Of a stretch of DNA of 64,000 nt, positions 1 to 9,130 are shown one piece after another. The notes beneath the pieces are model-generated. The model was not told the DNA's origin, made no database searches, and saw only the letters and a program-made list of their open reading frames with translations. Every line of letters begins with the position of its first letter. The first letter of the stretch is position 1. The stretch is taken from positions 88,398 through 152,397 of the forward strand of contig NZ_JAPDFS010000002.1 in the NCBI RefSeq assembly GCF_027257195.1, read 5' to 3'. The DNA is from Halorubrum sp. F4. GTDB taxonomy: Archaea > Halobacteriota > Halobacteria > Halobacteriales > Haloferacaceae. Made by a program: the position numbers and the translations under genes.

Positions 1-1
1 C

Positions 2-2725
2 GAGCGACTCGAACCACATACCGTCACATCGGAAGAAGGGAGATTCGAGTACTTCCAGCGCCGGGAATGTCAATGTGAGACGGTCGAAGGGGAGACCCCG
101 GAAATGGTTCGTGTTCACTGGAGGCCGTTCTACGAATGCTCTGACTGCGGAGAGAGACAGAAGATCGATCACCTCCAGGATTGTCCGGACTGTGGCTCGC
201 CGATGGTTCTCGATGATTCTATGGAGGTACACGTCTGTACCGATCCAACCTGTGACCGAGAAGTGACAGCAGAAACCGCGAAGGATCCGACATGCCACTC
301 CTGTAACTCCTCTGCTCTGGAACCCCTCGTGGACGATAGTGTCCAGTACTGTACTGAATGCGGTGCGGTCGATGAAGGCGGTGACGGTCAAGGGTGTCCT
401 AGGGAGGAATGCCACGGTGAACTCACACCGAAGCGCCTCCTCGGTTGGACGTGTAAGGATCCAGGATGCGACGAGGTGTACTTCAACCGCCCCCCGAGGA
501 CGTGTGGCGGCTCATGCAATAATCGTCGGTTCGTGCGGACTGGATTGTTCGATATTCGGATGGTGGAGGAATGCCTGTCTTGCGAACGCGAATTCCTGCC
601 TCACGGCCGGAAGGAATGTGACTGCGATGATCCCGAATTCCGGCAACGTGCGAGGGGATACGGGAGTTTCCGGATTGTTGACGAAGACGGTCGGATCCGT
701 GAAGCGAGCCAGTATCCGGGGGGATCGCCCTGTTATCACGCAGATCAGCGTGAGACGTACTCTAAGAGTGACCGGTACGATTCGATGCTCAGAGGCCCAG
801 CAAATGCGGCGGTGACATCCGGTCGGTATCTGCTCCGAGAGCTAGCGGATAGGGGCGACCCAACCACGTTTTCCGAGTCGAAGATGCTCTCGTTCGCTGA
901 CAGTCAGTCTGACATGAAAGAGCTGGAGCGAAACTTCCGAGAACCGGAAGAGTCGTTCTTCTTCGACCAACTGTTCGTCGAGTGCGTCGAAACTGAGGCA
1001 GATGCGTCGGGATGGGCGACGCTTTCCGAAATCGTGGACCTCGGTGTGACTGAAGCACAACAGTACGAGGACGAACTTACCGGTGAGACGGATAATCCTC
1101 CGCAAGCGTTCGAGGATCTCACCAGTTACGGGCAGTCAGTTCAAGAGTATCTGAAAGAGGAAATCCGGTCACGGATTCTTCCGGGTAAGTACAGCGAACG
1201 ATATCGAACGTCTCAACTGCCTGATGAAGGGATCGTTGATGTCAGGTTCACCCGGGATGTGGACGAATTATCTCAGGGAGAACGAGAGCTTCTAGCAACG
1301 AGTGTTGAGCAGAATCACCGGTATGAACCCAGTCTGATCGATGAAGTAGAAAACGGTCACGAGCACTTGGACTCACTAATCGCTCAGGGATACCTGCGAC
1401 GAGTCGAGGACGACGGAAGTCGTTATGTGATGCTGGAAGAGGACGTGATCGAATGCGCAGTCGTCGGCGAAGAGACGCCTATTTTCTATGCTCCGAATGA
1501 GGAGAACTTCATCACGACGCTCAAGACAGAGCTGAAGGACGGAGGAGGCGGACTCGTGGAGTTTACTGCAACACCCGAGGACCGTGCGTCGTTCTCGCAC
1601 CCTCACTTCAACCTGACTGCCCAGCAGATCACGACGTCGGATCCGATGATGCTTCTCGCAAGAGCATATTACGGAGAAACCGACCGAGAAGAACGCCGCG
1701 AGTTGGAGTATCAATTCCGGCAGGGAAGGTACCCTCACTTCCTTTCTTCCGGACCAGCCATGGAACTCGGCGTCGACATCGGGGATCTCAACACGTTGCT
1801 CCTGTACGGAACTCCGCCGAATGCGAACTCCTACTTACAACGGATCGGGCGCGCAGGGCGAGAATCGGGCAACTCACTCGTTCATTCAGTGAGTCAGCGA
1901 AATCCGATCGACTACTACTACCACGAACATCCAGAGGAACTGATCGCTTCCGACCCTCAACAGGTTCCCCTGAACGAGGTGAACCTCGAAGTCCTTCACC
2001 AGTCGCTTACGTGGGCCATCTTGGACTGGATTGCCACGACACGATGGATCCCGTGGCGTATGGACCAGAGTGGGCTAGACGAGTTGGTGGTATATCGAGA
2101 TGAATCGTCGGATCGGTCCGAACCACGACCGAACGACATACTCCGATTTACGGAAATCCTTTCGTCGTCTAACTTCCAGCTCCAAAGCCAGGGCGAAGAC
2201 GCACCACTCGAAGCACTCCGAACCGTGATTGATGAGAATACCGATGAGGTCCAGAAGTGGCTACGGGACCTGATCGCCTTCGGCGTCTGTACCGACTGTG
2301 GACGGAAGCACACAGACGGATACAACGGAGAATGTCAGCGAGACGGCTGTGACGGTACAGTCGAGTCTATCCTCGACAAACATTCGAACCTCGCTGAGGG
2401 AGTGCTATCGGGAGCTGACGATCGTCTAGGGTTCGAGGAGGCGATCATCGATCTGTACAACGATCAGTGGAGCGACATCGACGGTGATTTGGAAGACATC
2501 GATGATGAGCTCTCCGACGTCCGTCGTGAGGAGCGACGGACCCGAGACCGAGACGAAAAGTTAGAGTTGCGCGAACGGAAGAATCAGCTCCGGAGGCGCG
2601 CAGATCAGTTGGATGACTACCTTCGTCGACTCGAAGACATGGACTTCGGACAATATCTCAACCGAGAAAGTCCCGCTGCTTTCGGTCTTCGCTCGGTCGG
2701 GGACTCGGTTGAGGTCGTGGAGTAG
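2..2725 (+). CDS. Cysteine-rich superfamily-2 helicase, C-terminal part (5' end outside window)
   Basis: The frame is open from base 2 with no start of its own, so this is the 3' part of a longer gene that begins left of the window; the first internal ATG is at 104. Seen: many CxxC pairs in the first 200 residues (zinc-ribbon-like), then a helicase C-terminal lobe with FTATPE, motif V (ELGVDIGDL) and motif VI (QRIGRAGR) near 1740-1870. A further CxxC zinc cluster and a charged coiled-coil tail (about 2470-2650) follow. The layout resembles YprA/MrfA and DrmA-type helicases, and DEAD-box helicases of Dpd islands such as DpdJ or DpdF. Walker A and B motifs are not present and should lie upstream. 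Inference: DNA translocase or helicase on the restriction side of the modification island that follows on the same strand. Assignment to one Dpd family is not secure. Confidence 0.8.
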   Translation, partial: ERLEPHTVTSEEGRFEYFQRRECQCETVEGETPEMVRVHWRPFYECSDCGERQKIDHLQDCPDCGSPMVLDDSMEVHVCTDPTCDREVTAETAKDPTCHSCNSSALEPLVDDSVQYCTECGAVDEGGDGQGCPREECHGELTPKRLLGWTCKDPGCDEVYFNRPPRTCGGSCNNRRFVRTGLFDIRMVEECLSCEREFLPHGRKECDCDDPEFRQRARGYGSFRIVDEDGRIREASQYPGGSPCYHADQRETYSKSDRYDSMLRGPANAAVTSGRYLLRELADRGDPTTFSESKMLSFADSQSDMKELERNFREPEESFFFDQLFVECVETEADASGWATLSEIVDLGVTEAQQYEDELTGETDNPPQAFEDLTSYGQSVQEYLKEEIRSRILPGKYSERYRTSQLPDEGIVDVRFTRDVDELSQGERELLATSVEQNHRYEPSLIDEVENGHEHLDSLIAQGYLRRVEDDGSRYVMLEEDVIECAVVGEETPIFYAPNEENFITTLKTELKDGGGGLVEFTATPEDRASFSHPHFNLTAQQITTSDPMMLLARAYYGETDREERRELEYQFRQGRYPHFLSSGPAMELGVDIGDLNTLLLYGTPPNANSYLQRIGRAGRESGNSLVHSVSQRNPIDYYYHEHPEELIASDPQQVPLNEVNLEVLHQSLTWAILDWIATTRWIPWRMDQSGLDELVVYRDESSDRSEPRPNDILRFTEILSSSNFQLQSQGEDAPLEALRTVIDENTDEVQKWLRDLIAFGVCTDCGRKHTDGYNGECQRDGCDGTVESILDKHSNLAEGVLSGADDRLGFEEAIIDLYNDQWSDIDGDLEDIDDELSDVRREERRTRDRDEKLELRERKNQLRRRADQLDDYLRRLEDMDFGQYLNRESPAAFGLRSVGDSVEVVE

Positions 2726-2744
2726 ATTAGAATATACGCCTCTA

Positions 2745-3098
2745 TTACTGTGTCAACAGATACCGAGATAGTTCGACCAAGAGCGCGTACTGGTCTAGCT
2801 TTGCTCTGACTACCACTGTTTTCCGGTTTTCATTATACTCAATCAGGCCCTTGCTCTCAAGCCTCGGAAGATGAGTTTGGATCAGCGCGTTGTATGCCGA
2901 CTCGTAATCGTCTGTATCGATGAATCGAGGTGATGTCCCGAGCTCGATCGCTCTGATGACACGGGCGAGATGACGGACTTCAATCGCAGATTCCCGGTCC
3001 AACAGGGACAGGTATCCGATCAGTAACATCCGGCGTTGATTCCCGAGAAATCCGAGTGTATCCGCGACTGTCGAGTGATCGGTTCCGCTAGTCTCCAT
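2745..3098 (-). CDS. DUF7344-type winged-helix protein
   Basis: A 117-residue protein read against the flanking genes, converging on the helicase with a 19 bp gap. It opens with a LGNQRRMLLI stretch, followed by a helix-turn-helix and the QTHLPRLESKGLIEYNE wing. That pattern is typical of the haloarchaeal DUF7344 domain, distant kin of ArsR/MarR regulators; 30557-31141 in this window encodes a relative with QRTHLPKLEEK. No membrane segment is seen. Inference: small DNA-binding regulator, perhaps controlling the island. Its target cannot be read from the sequence. Confidence 0.75.
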   Translation of the reverse strand: METSGTDHSTVADTLGFLGNQRRMLLIGYLSLLDRESAIEVRHLARVIRAIELGTSPRFIDTDDYESAYNALIQTHLPRLESKGLIEYNENRKTVVVRAKLDQYALLVELSRYLLTQ

Positions 3099-3419
3099 TT
3101 TGGACCACCCCCGAAGCCGGATGTGGATTCTGATCTACGTCCCAACCGTCGAACTTTTGCGACTTGTTCTTAGTAGTGTACATGCTGTCGACTCCAGACA
3201 GCGCGGGTTCGGTGTCTCCAGCACCGGGCCCATTTCGGAGCCACCACGCGTCGACCATGGTTACTGGAACTACCTACTTAATTGCACGTAAAATGGCCGA
3301 GGTCGATCTACTGGACTTCAACACAGTTACGCTCTAGTGGCATCGTGCACGCACTACGTCGGTCGGGTTTTCTAGTTCTATGGGGAACATATATTATGAT
3401 TCCGTAGCAACAATCACGG
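3099..3419. promoter_or_regulatory. Divergent intergenic region with TATA box for the 225-residue gene
   Basis: 321 bp lie between the divergent starts at 3098 (minus) and 3420 (plus). An AT-rich box, catatatta at about 3389-3397, sits 23-31 bases before the GTG at 3420, so a leaderless transcript is likely. The only open frame here (3100-3291) has no haloarchaeal-type composition and is not called. Confidence 0.5.
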
Positions 3420-4097
3420 GTGTCGGAACCGTCAACGGATAGATATTTGGAGACCATTCAGCCGGATTGGGATGATCTCCCATTAGCCTGTGAGCTCTTG
3501 GAGTTGCAGCGTCGAGAATCCACAGACAGACTCCGCGAAGTAGCATTATCACGGGGATCTGTTAATGGTGTTAAAATTCAGCATGTTCTCAATTTACTAG
3601 ACAAACTTTCTTTCCTCAATAATGGCGAATTAACGGACCGAGGTCGAGTATTGGCCGACTCTTATGGGAGGTCAATACGGACTCTACAACCCGGTACAAA
3701 GTTTACTATCGGATTGAAGTCATCGCTCTCAGATACTGAACAGCTTCTCCTCTGGATGGTTATTTATCAGGAACACACCTTGCCGATGAAAGCAACTCTC
3801 CACCAAGTATCTACTGAGAGGGTTACCACAGCACAAGATCTTGCGACTGCCAAAGGATTGAGAGACAGAATCGGTCACCTCTATCCGACAGTAAATAGCG
3901 ACCAATCGTGGATACCACGGGCGAAGGTCCATTACTTATGGCTGAAAAATCTCGGTTTGGCAAGGATTCAGGCCGGGAAGTACGTCCTATCACCGGCCGG
4001 TGAAGGTGTCTTTGAGAGGGTAAGAGGAGAATGTCCAGACGAGTGGGACGACACAGGAGGTGAAGTCGAAATCACCTTGACTGACTTCGCGCACTGA
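3420..4097 (+). CDS. Hypothetical winged-helix-like protein in the Dpd-like island
   Basis: 225 residues from a GTG start placed about 25 bases after a TATA box (leaderless). I do not recognise a named family. Visible features: a helical N-terminus, then QHVLNLLDKLSFLNNGELTD and RGRVLADSYG, which read like the recognition helix and wing of a winged-helix domain. A second similar pattern lies near the C-terminus (LKNLGLARIQAGKYVLSPAG). Two wing-like elements suggest a tandem DNA-binding protein. It is 93 bp upstream of and co-directional with the DpdA-like gene, and its base composition matches the island rather than the core genome. Possible role: accessory or regulatory DNA-binding subunit (inference only). 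Confidence 0.7.
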   Translation: MSEPSTDRYLETIQPDWDDLPLACELLELQRRESTDRLREVALSRGSVNGVKIQHVLNLLDKLSFLNNGELTDRGRVLADSYGRSIRTLQPGTKFTIGLKSSLSDTEQLLLWMVIYQEHTLPMKATLHQVSTERVTTAQDLATAKGLRDRIGHLYPTVNSDQSWIPRAKVHYLWLKNLGLARIQAGKYVLSPAGEGVFERVRGECPDEWDDTGGEVEITLTDFAH

Positions 4098-4190
4098 ATC
4101 GACTTCAGACTCGGCTGACCATCCTCATCGACGGAGAAAGAGATATTCATAAGGTGGGACGAGAGTAGGATAAGACGGTGACTCTAACTC

Positions 4191-7103
4191 GTGAAGTTCT
4201 ATGTGCCTGAGTGGGACGACGCCGTCGACGCTCACTATGATTTCGAGCACGATGAATTCTCTACTCTAAACCGACAGGAGCGAGAAATCGACTACATTTG
4301 GGACATATTTGATAGGTCTACCACGCCGATCGACGGTGTACTCATCTCGCGTGAGCAGGTAGAGTCAACCAGCCGGAAGGCTGATAGACTCACCCGCTAC
4401 GGGGTTTACGATGACCCGGTACTCTCCGTACCAGAGTGGTTGCCGACAATCAGCGACTGTGGTGCCTGGGGATACAAATCGCTCCCCTTCCCTCCGTACG
4501 GGAACGAGGACATGTTGGACTTTTACGAAGCCCTGGACGTATCAGTGGGAGTCACGATCGACCACCTCGTCCTTGGGTCGGGAAAAGACAAGGGGCGTCT
4601 GTATCTCGACGAGCGTGCTTTCAGCGACGAGTTTGAACGAGACGATCTCCCCGAGGCGATTACCGACGTCGTCGATGTCATGATCGACGAGTGGCCCGAT
4701 GACTGGCCCATTTACGTCGACGAATACGAACCATCGATCCGAACTGAAGATATCAGCGAAGTAACCCCGTTCGATCCGGAGATGTTTCGCGGAGACGTTG
4801 ATACCGTTCTCGAAAAACTGAATGATGACCCGAGAGCGGTCTACCGAGAGCACGATGCGGAATTCCGATTTGACCTCACTCTCCGAAACGCCCGTGAGAT
4901 GTACGTCCAATATCAGGACGGGGACTACTCGTTCAGACTGATGGTAGCCATTCAAGGGTGGAATCCCCAGTCTTACCGAGAAGCAACCGAAGAGGTTCTG
5001 GATTTCGGGTACGACTATCTCGGTATCGGAGGAGTCGCGGGCAGCCCTATCCACGAAGTCAGAAAGATCGTTAAAAGCGTCGGCAAGACTATCAAGCAGT
5101 TCGAACGAGCGAATAACACCCGTATCGACTCACACGTATTCGGGTTTGCAAAAACTGACGGGTTCGACGCGATCGGTCGGTCCGGGATAACGACCTTCGA
5201 TAGTGCCAGCATGCTCCGTTCGGCATGGACGGGAGGAGATAACTATCAGCTGGACAGCCACGAGCGCTACGACGCAATTCGAGTACGCTATCCTTCTAAT
5301 GGCGACAGTATTGAAGAGGCAGTCGAGAAATCGCTTCGCGGACGCGAAACACTGGTCGCACTCCGTGCTTACGCGGCTAATGAGCCCATAGCGGAACGGA
5401 TCCGAAATTGGCACAATAAAGCCGAAGACGTTCTATCGAACACGAGGGCGTATCTTCGGAACAACCGTCATGATGATCGGTACGATCAGGATCTGCTCAG
5501 TGAGGTGGAGGAGGCTTTCCGTTCTGATTTCCGGGACGCCCGCGAACTACAAGCTAGTTTCAGCGACCGGCTTCGTGGAAAGCTTGTTAAATTACTCCGC
5601 GAGGATGATCCCGAAGATCCAATTCCATTCGATAATTACGATGAGTTACTCAGGGCCGCCGAAACCCAGTTTTCTGACTTCCCCCGAGTACCTGGGATAC
5701 TCACCGACGCAAAGCATGACACAGCATACGACCGAGTTTGGGTCGTTGTTCGTGACTACGCAATGTGGGTCGGCGACGAGAGTTTGCTAGAGGAATATCA
5801 GGAGACGCTCAAAAACAGGCCATGGGAGAAGTGCGATTGTGCCATCTGTGAGGAATACGGTATCGAGATTTCTATTTTCCGTGGTAACGACCGGAATCGG
5901 CGTCGTGGCTTCCATAATACGCGGCGGTTCTACGATCAGTTCACACAAGAACTGCCGAAAATCATGGTCGCAACGCGCGGAACGGCAAGCTTCGGTGGGA
6001 GCGAGAGGGTCGAAGACTACCTCCGTAGCCATCACCGCGATTTCTGGAGTCTTAGCCATGATCTCCCCGTCGCCGAGATCGGGGTGTTACACGCTGGCGG
6101 GGTTCAGGAGTGGTGGAATGACACGCCTACCCGAGTCTCGTTCGCGCCAGATCGGATTGCTGAAAATCTCGGACGGCAGATGGAGCGGTACCAGCATCTG
6201 TTTCTCATGACACCAAACGGTGAAGTTGACTCGGACATCGCTAAGTCGGTTGCCGAGAACGACTGTGAACTCCACTTATATGACGATCCGGAAGAGTTAC
6301 GCGAAGCCGTGCTCACGGCTTGTGGTCGGGATTACGTCGTCGGCGACGACTTCGTCCCGCACTCACCTGAAATAGATCTCAACGATGACTTGGATATCCT
6401 AGTAATTGACCAATGCTCCGGATCAAAGGAGTACCCCGAAGGATCCCCAATATTTGGCGAAAGTGAAACCCTCGCGTACGGCCGTGATGAGTTGCTAAAC
6501 CGCGATAACGTTCCCGCAATTGCAGCGAAGGATCTGTACACGGGCCGCCAGCAGAGATTCGTGAAAGAGGCGGTACGTCGGATGAGATATCAGGGGCACG
6601 ATGTCAACAGATACTTCATTAGTGCTGGATTCGGGCTTGTCAACGAAGATGAGCTCCTGCCGCCCTACGAAGCGACTTTTGGATCAATGAATGTCAGCAC
6701 GATACGAGAGCGGTCGGATCAGTTGCGTATCCAAGAGGATTTAACTCAGGTTCTGAATCAGGCGGAGTACGACATCGTGTTCTTCACCCTCGGAAGTGAC
6801 TACTACACTAGTATCAACATCGATGAGATGGTTCAGGAGGTTCCCGCTGACCGTATTGGTGTTGTTTTCAACAGGGAGCTGGTTGATGAGCAATTCGAGA
6901 ACATCGTTTCGGTCCCGGCACGCACGGAGGATGCGAAGAAACATGGGAAGATCGTTGTGGGACTCAAGGGGTACTATCTGCAGAATTTCGCTAAGCGACT
7001 CCACGAAGTCGATGTACTAGAACCTGAAACAGTCGAAGCATTGTGCCGTCGTGTCTGTGAGAATCCGGACCAAGCCGAATTCGAGAAGTTTGAGCGACCA
7101 TAA
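4191..7103 (+). CDS. dpdA: DpdA-like 7-deazaguanine DNA transglycosylase
   Basis: 970 residues from a GTG start. The N-terminal two thirds have the TGT core. TISDCGAWGYKS (D89) corresponds to the DSGGxQ catalytic stretch, and GITTFDSASM (D337) to the FDC nucleophile region of tRNA-guanine transglycosylases. A zinc site of the form CxCxxC...H is at C548, C550, C553 and H575. The last ~240 residues (from about 733, ILVIDQCSGSK) form a DUF6884/YaaA-like domain. Family knowledge: DpdA enzymes exchange guanine in DNA for preQ0, as in the Salmonella Dpd island and phages; the haloarchaeal virus HVTV-1 carries preQ0-modified DNA. The queDEC genes 6 kb downstream could supply the base. The tRNA-binding PUA domain of archaeal TGT is absent, which argues for DNA over tRNA. 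Alternative: an unusual archaeosine TGT. Confidence 0.8.
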   Translation: MKFYVPEWDDAVDAHYDFEHDEFSTLNRQEREIDYIWDIFDRSTTPIDGVLISREQVESTSRKADRLTRYGVYDDPVLSVPEWLPTISDCGAWGYKSLPFPPYGNEDMLDFYEALDVSVGVTIDHLVLGSGKDKGRLYLDERAFSDEFERDDLPEAITDVVDVMIDEWPDDWPIYVDEYEPSIRTEDISEVTPFDPEMFRGDVDTVLEKLNDDPRAVYREHDAEFRFDLTLRNAREMYVQYQDGDYSFRLMVAIQGWNPQSYREATEEVLDFGYDYLGIGGVAGSPIHEVRKIVKSVGKTIKQFERANNTRIDSHVFGFAKTDGFDAIGRSGITTFDSASMLRSAWTGGDNYQLDSHERYDAIRVRYPSNGDSIEEAVEKSLRGRETLVALRAYAANEPIAERIRNWHNKAEDVLSNTRAYLRNNRHDDRYDQDLLSEVEEAFRSDFRDARELQASFSDRLRGKLVKLLREDDPEDPIPFDNYDELLRAAETQFSDFPRVPGILTDAKHDTAYDRVWVVVRDYAMWVGDESLLEEYQETLKNRPWEKCDCAICEEYGIEISIFRGNDRNRRRGFHNTRRFYDQFTQELPKIMVATRGTASFGGSERVEDYLRSHHRDFWSLSHDLPVAEIGVLHAGGVQEWWNDTPTRVSFAPDRIAENLGRQMERYQHLFLMTPNGEVDSDIAKSVAENDCELHLYDDPEELREAVLTACGRDYVVGDDFVPHSPEIDLNDDLDILVIDQCSGSKEYPEGSPIFGESETLAYGRDELLNRDNVPAIAAKDLYTGRQQRFVKEAVRRMRYQGHDVNRYFISAGFGLVNEDELLPPYEATFGSMNVSTIRERSDQLRIQEDLTQVLNQAEYDIVFFTLGSDYYTSINIDEMVQEVPADRIGVVFNRELVDEQFENIVSVPARTEDAKKHGKIVVGLKGYYLQNFAKRLHEVDVLEPETVEALCRRVCENPDQAEFEKFERP

Positions 7104-7158
7104 CACGCGTAAAAGGGATATCCTACTTCATTTCTTCCAAAATAGTATCACCTCTATT

Positions 7159-7175
7159 AGGTAATTATCTAAGTA
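7159..7175 (+). repeat. 17-bp motif aggtaattatctaagta, copy 1 (promoter region of TGT-like gene)
   Basis: This exact 17-mer recurs at 20473-20489, upstream of the ATPase gene at 20601. Here it is 28 bp before the ATG of the TGT-like gene, in the position of a TATA element. It may be a shared promoter or operator. Confidence 0.5.
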
Positions 7176-7202
7176 TGATGCCGCTCAAACCGAGCGGGAG
7201 GG

Positions 7203-8237
7203 ATGTTGTACAGACAACGCCAACTCGACTTGCCGCACGGGGCTTTAGAGACCCCCGTCCTCTTCCCCGTTCGGAATATCGGTAAGCGGTCGAGCGACAA
7301 CACACCATCGTACGCCGGTAATATTCCAGAATTTTCGGCAGCGATGGTCAATGCTCGTTCGATTCGAAACCGAGATCCAATGTGGAACCGTTTGACGGAT
7401 AACGTGACTCTCCGAGAAGAGATGGGGGTCCCGGACGACACGATCGTGTTCGCGGACAGTGGGGGATTCGATTTCACCAACGAAGAAGTCGATACTACCC
7501 CTCGGAAAACTCTTCAGACCCAAAAGGAACTGGAGGCAGACATTTATGGAACAGTGGATGTCCCTATTTCTCGGGATAACCGAAAAGTAGAAAACCAGGA
7601 TCGCATCGATCGAAGTCTCAGGTACGCGATCGAGGCGAGCGATCATCATGACAGCGACGCCCTTCTGTTCGCCAGTGTCCACGGTTACGATCCTGAAACT
7701 CTGCGAAATAGTATTCAGTACCTGGAGAAGAACGGTGATTTCGATGGGTATGCCCTCGGAAGTCTAGTCCCTATCCGAACTGATTATACAAAAGTAACAA
7801 AGTTGATACTATCAGCTAGGAAAACTACAGACAAGCATCTCCACGTATATGGACTCGGCGGACTTGTTTACCAACCTCTCCTTCTTTACCTCGGTGTCGA
7901 TAGTTTCGATTCATCAGCCTTTATCCGCAGTGCAGGAAACCGAAATTACCTGATACCAGGCTTCGGAGGAGAAGAACTCCATAATATTGAGGACATGGAA
8001 CGACTCCCCTGCCCCTGCCCGGTATGCGGTAATCAAACTCTCGACGAAGTTCGTGAGAACAGGGAAGCTCTCGTCAAGCACAACCTGTGGGCCCTTGCAA
8101 CCGAATTACGCCGGTTCAGATACGTCGCCGAGTCTGGTCGAGAGGTTGAAGAGTATCTCGACCTCCGCTTCCAAGGAAACGAGGTAACCCAGCGGGCGTA
8201 TCAGACCGCGAAGCAACAAATGAGGAGACTCACATGA
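7203..8237 (+). CDS. Second TGT-fold protein (queuine/archaeosine transglycosylase-like, no PUA domain)
   Basis: 344 residues; the ATG follows a purine-rich gggaggg. All hallmarks of the TGT catalytic barrel are visible. FADSGGFDF (D85) matches the base-binding Asp loop, YLGVDSFDSSAF (D236) matches the GVDMFDC nucleophile segment, and CPCPVCG (C270, C272, C275) with H293 forms the zinc site. VHGYDPETL and YALGSLVPI fit the substrate-binding strands. It lacks the C-terminal domains of archaeal TgtA (usually over 500 residues) and is only 99 bp after the DpdA-like gene. ATGA overlaps with the next two genes indicate an operon. Either it is a second DNA transglycosylase (as DpdA subfamilies occur in viruses) or a partner or substrate selector for the 970-residue enzyme. 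A tRNA role is less likely given the context. Confidence 0.8.
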   Translation: MLYRQRQLDLPHGALETPVLFPVRNIGKRSSDNTPSYAGNIPEFSAAMVNARSIRNRDPMWNRLTDNVTLREEMGVPDDTIVFADSGGFDFTNEEVDTTPRKTLQTQKELEADIYGTVDVPISRDNRKVENQDRIDRSLRYAIEASDHHDSDALLFASVHGYDPETLRNSIQYLEKNGDFDGYALGSLVPIRTDYTKVTKLILSARKTTDKHLHVYGLGGLVYQPLLLYLGVDSFDSSAFIRSAGNRNYLIPGFGGEELHNIEDMERLPCPCPVCGNQTLDEVRENREALVKHNLWALATELRRFRYVAESGREVEEYLDLRFQGNEVTQRAYQTAKQQMRRLT

Positions 8238-9130
8238 CCGATGAAAGGCCGACAATTCGTCCGGTAACCCTCAGCCGGCTGGTCGAACTGACACACGCTT
8301 GTGAGAACTCTGGGAAGACTACTGAAGAGTTGAAGGATGAGTTGGATGTAACCGAAAGACGTGCTCGGGAAACGATTCTGGAAGCAAATCGGATCGACCT
8401 CCTGAGGGGGCTCGGTGACGATAACTCGGGCTACGCAACAACCGAGATCGGTAAGGAATTTCTCGATGCGATCCAGAGGAAGGAGTGGGATCGAGTGAGC
8501 TCAATTCTGGCGACTCGAAGCCCTCACTACGGAGAATTTCTCGATGTTCTTGACGACGTTGACCAAGCCGATCTCGGGGATCTCTTAAAATTACTCGAAG
8601 AAAAGGAGGAATTCACTCCTTATTCATTCAATCAGACTGGGATCGAAGTCGTTGGGGACTGGGCTGAGAGGCTCGGTCGCGTACAACGAAATGCATTCAC
8701 GGGGAGCTATTACTCTGTAGACCAGTCAGATATACCGGATAACTTCCATTTTGTTCTCCTTAGCGCATACGACGATCTCGAACAGACCACTGGAGTTGAC
8801 CTCCGCCAGCGATACTTATCCATACCGCGACTCAGAGAAACGGTGTGTGAACGCCTCAAATGTCGGAGAGCAGATTTTGACGATGCTTTACTAGCTGTTT
8901 CGCAACAAAACGTCGGAAAGGTGGAACTTTCGGGAGCACCGTTAGATACCGCTGCGAAAGATTCCGCCCTTGGCATCAAGAGAATGGAGTTGGCCGATGA
9001 CGAGGGGCTCGTAACCACTTCCCAGTCAACACAGCAGGTGATGGCTGGAGTCGAACTGTACGACAAACAGTACTACTACTTCGCAGTCCACGACCGCGAC
9101 ATCACGTTCGATACGGAGGCATACACATGA
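8234..9130 (+). CDS. Winged-helix protein of the TGT-AAA operon (possible DpdG counterpart)
   Basis: 298 residues; ATG overlaps the TGT-like stop by 4 bases (ATGA), and its own stop overlaps the AAA+ gene in the same way. The N-terminal ~75 residues make a winged helix (KDELDVTERRARETILEANR, then GYATTEIGKEFLDAI). The rest is mostly helical and ends in an aromatic-rich strand (YYYFAVHD). No catalytic motif is seen. Tight translational coupling to an AAA+ ATPase suggests the two proteins act as a pair, the winged helix giving DNA contact. In bacterial Dpd islands an uncharacterised protein, DpdG, neighbours the ATPase DpdH; whether this is its counterpart needs a profile search. Confidence 0.75.
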   Translation: MTDERPTIRPVTLSRLVELTHACENSGKTTEELKDELDVTERRARETILEANRIDLLRGLGDDNSGYATTEIGKEFLDAIQRKEWDRVSSILATRSPHYGEFLDVLDDVDQADLGDLLKLLEEKEEFTPYSFNQTGIEVVGDWAERLGRVQRNAFTGSYYSVDQSDIPDNFHFVLLSAYDDLEQTTGVDLRQRYLSIPRLRETVCERLKCRRADFDDALLAVSQQNVGKVELSGAPLDTAAKDSALGIKRMELADDEGLVTTSQSTQQVMAGVELYDKQYYYFAVHDRDITFDTEAYT

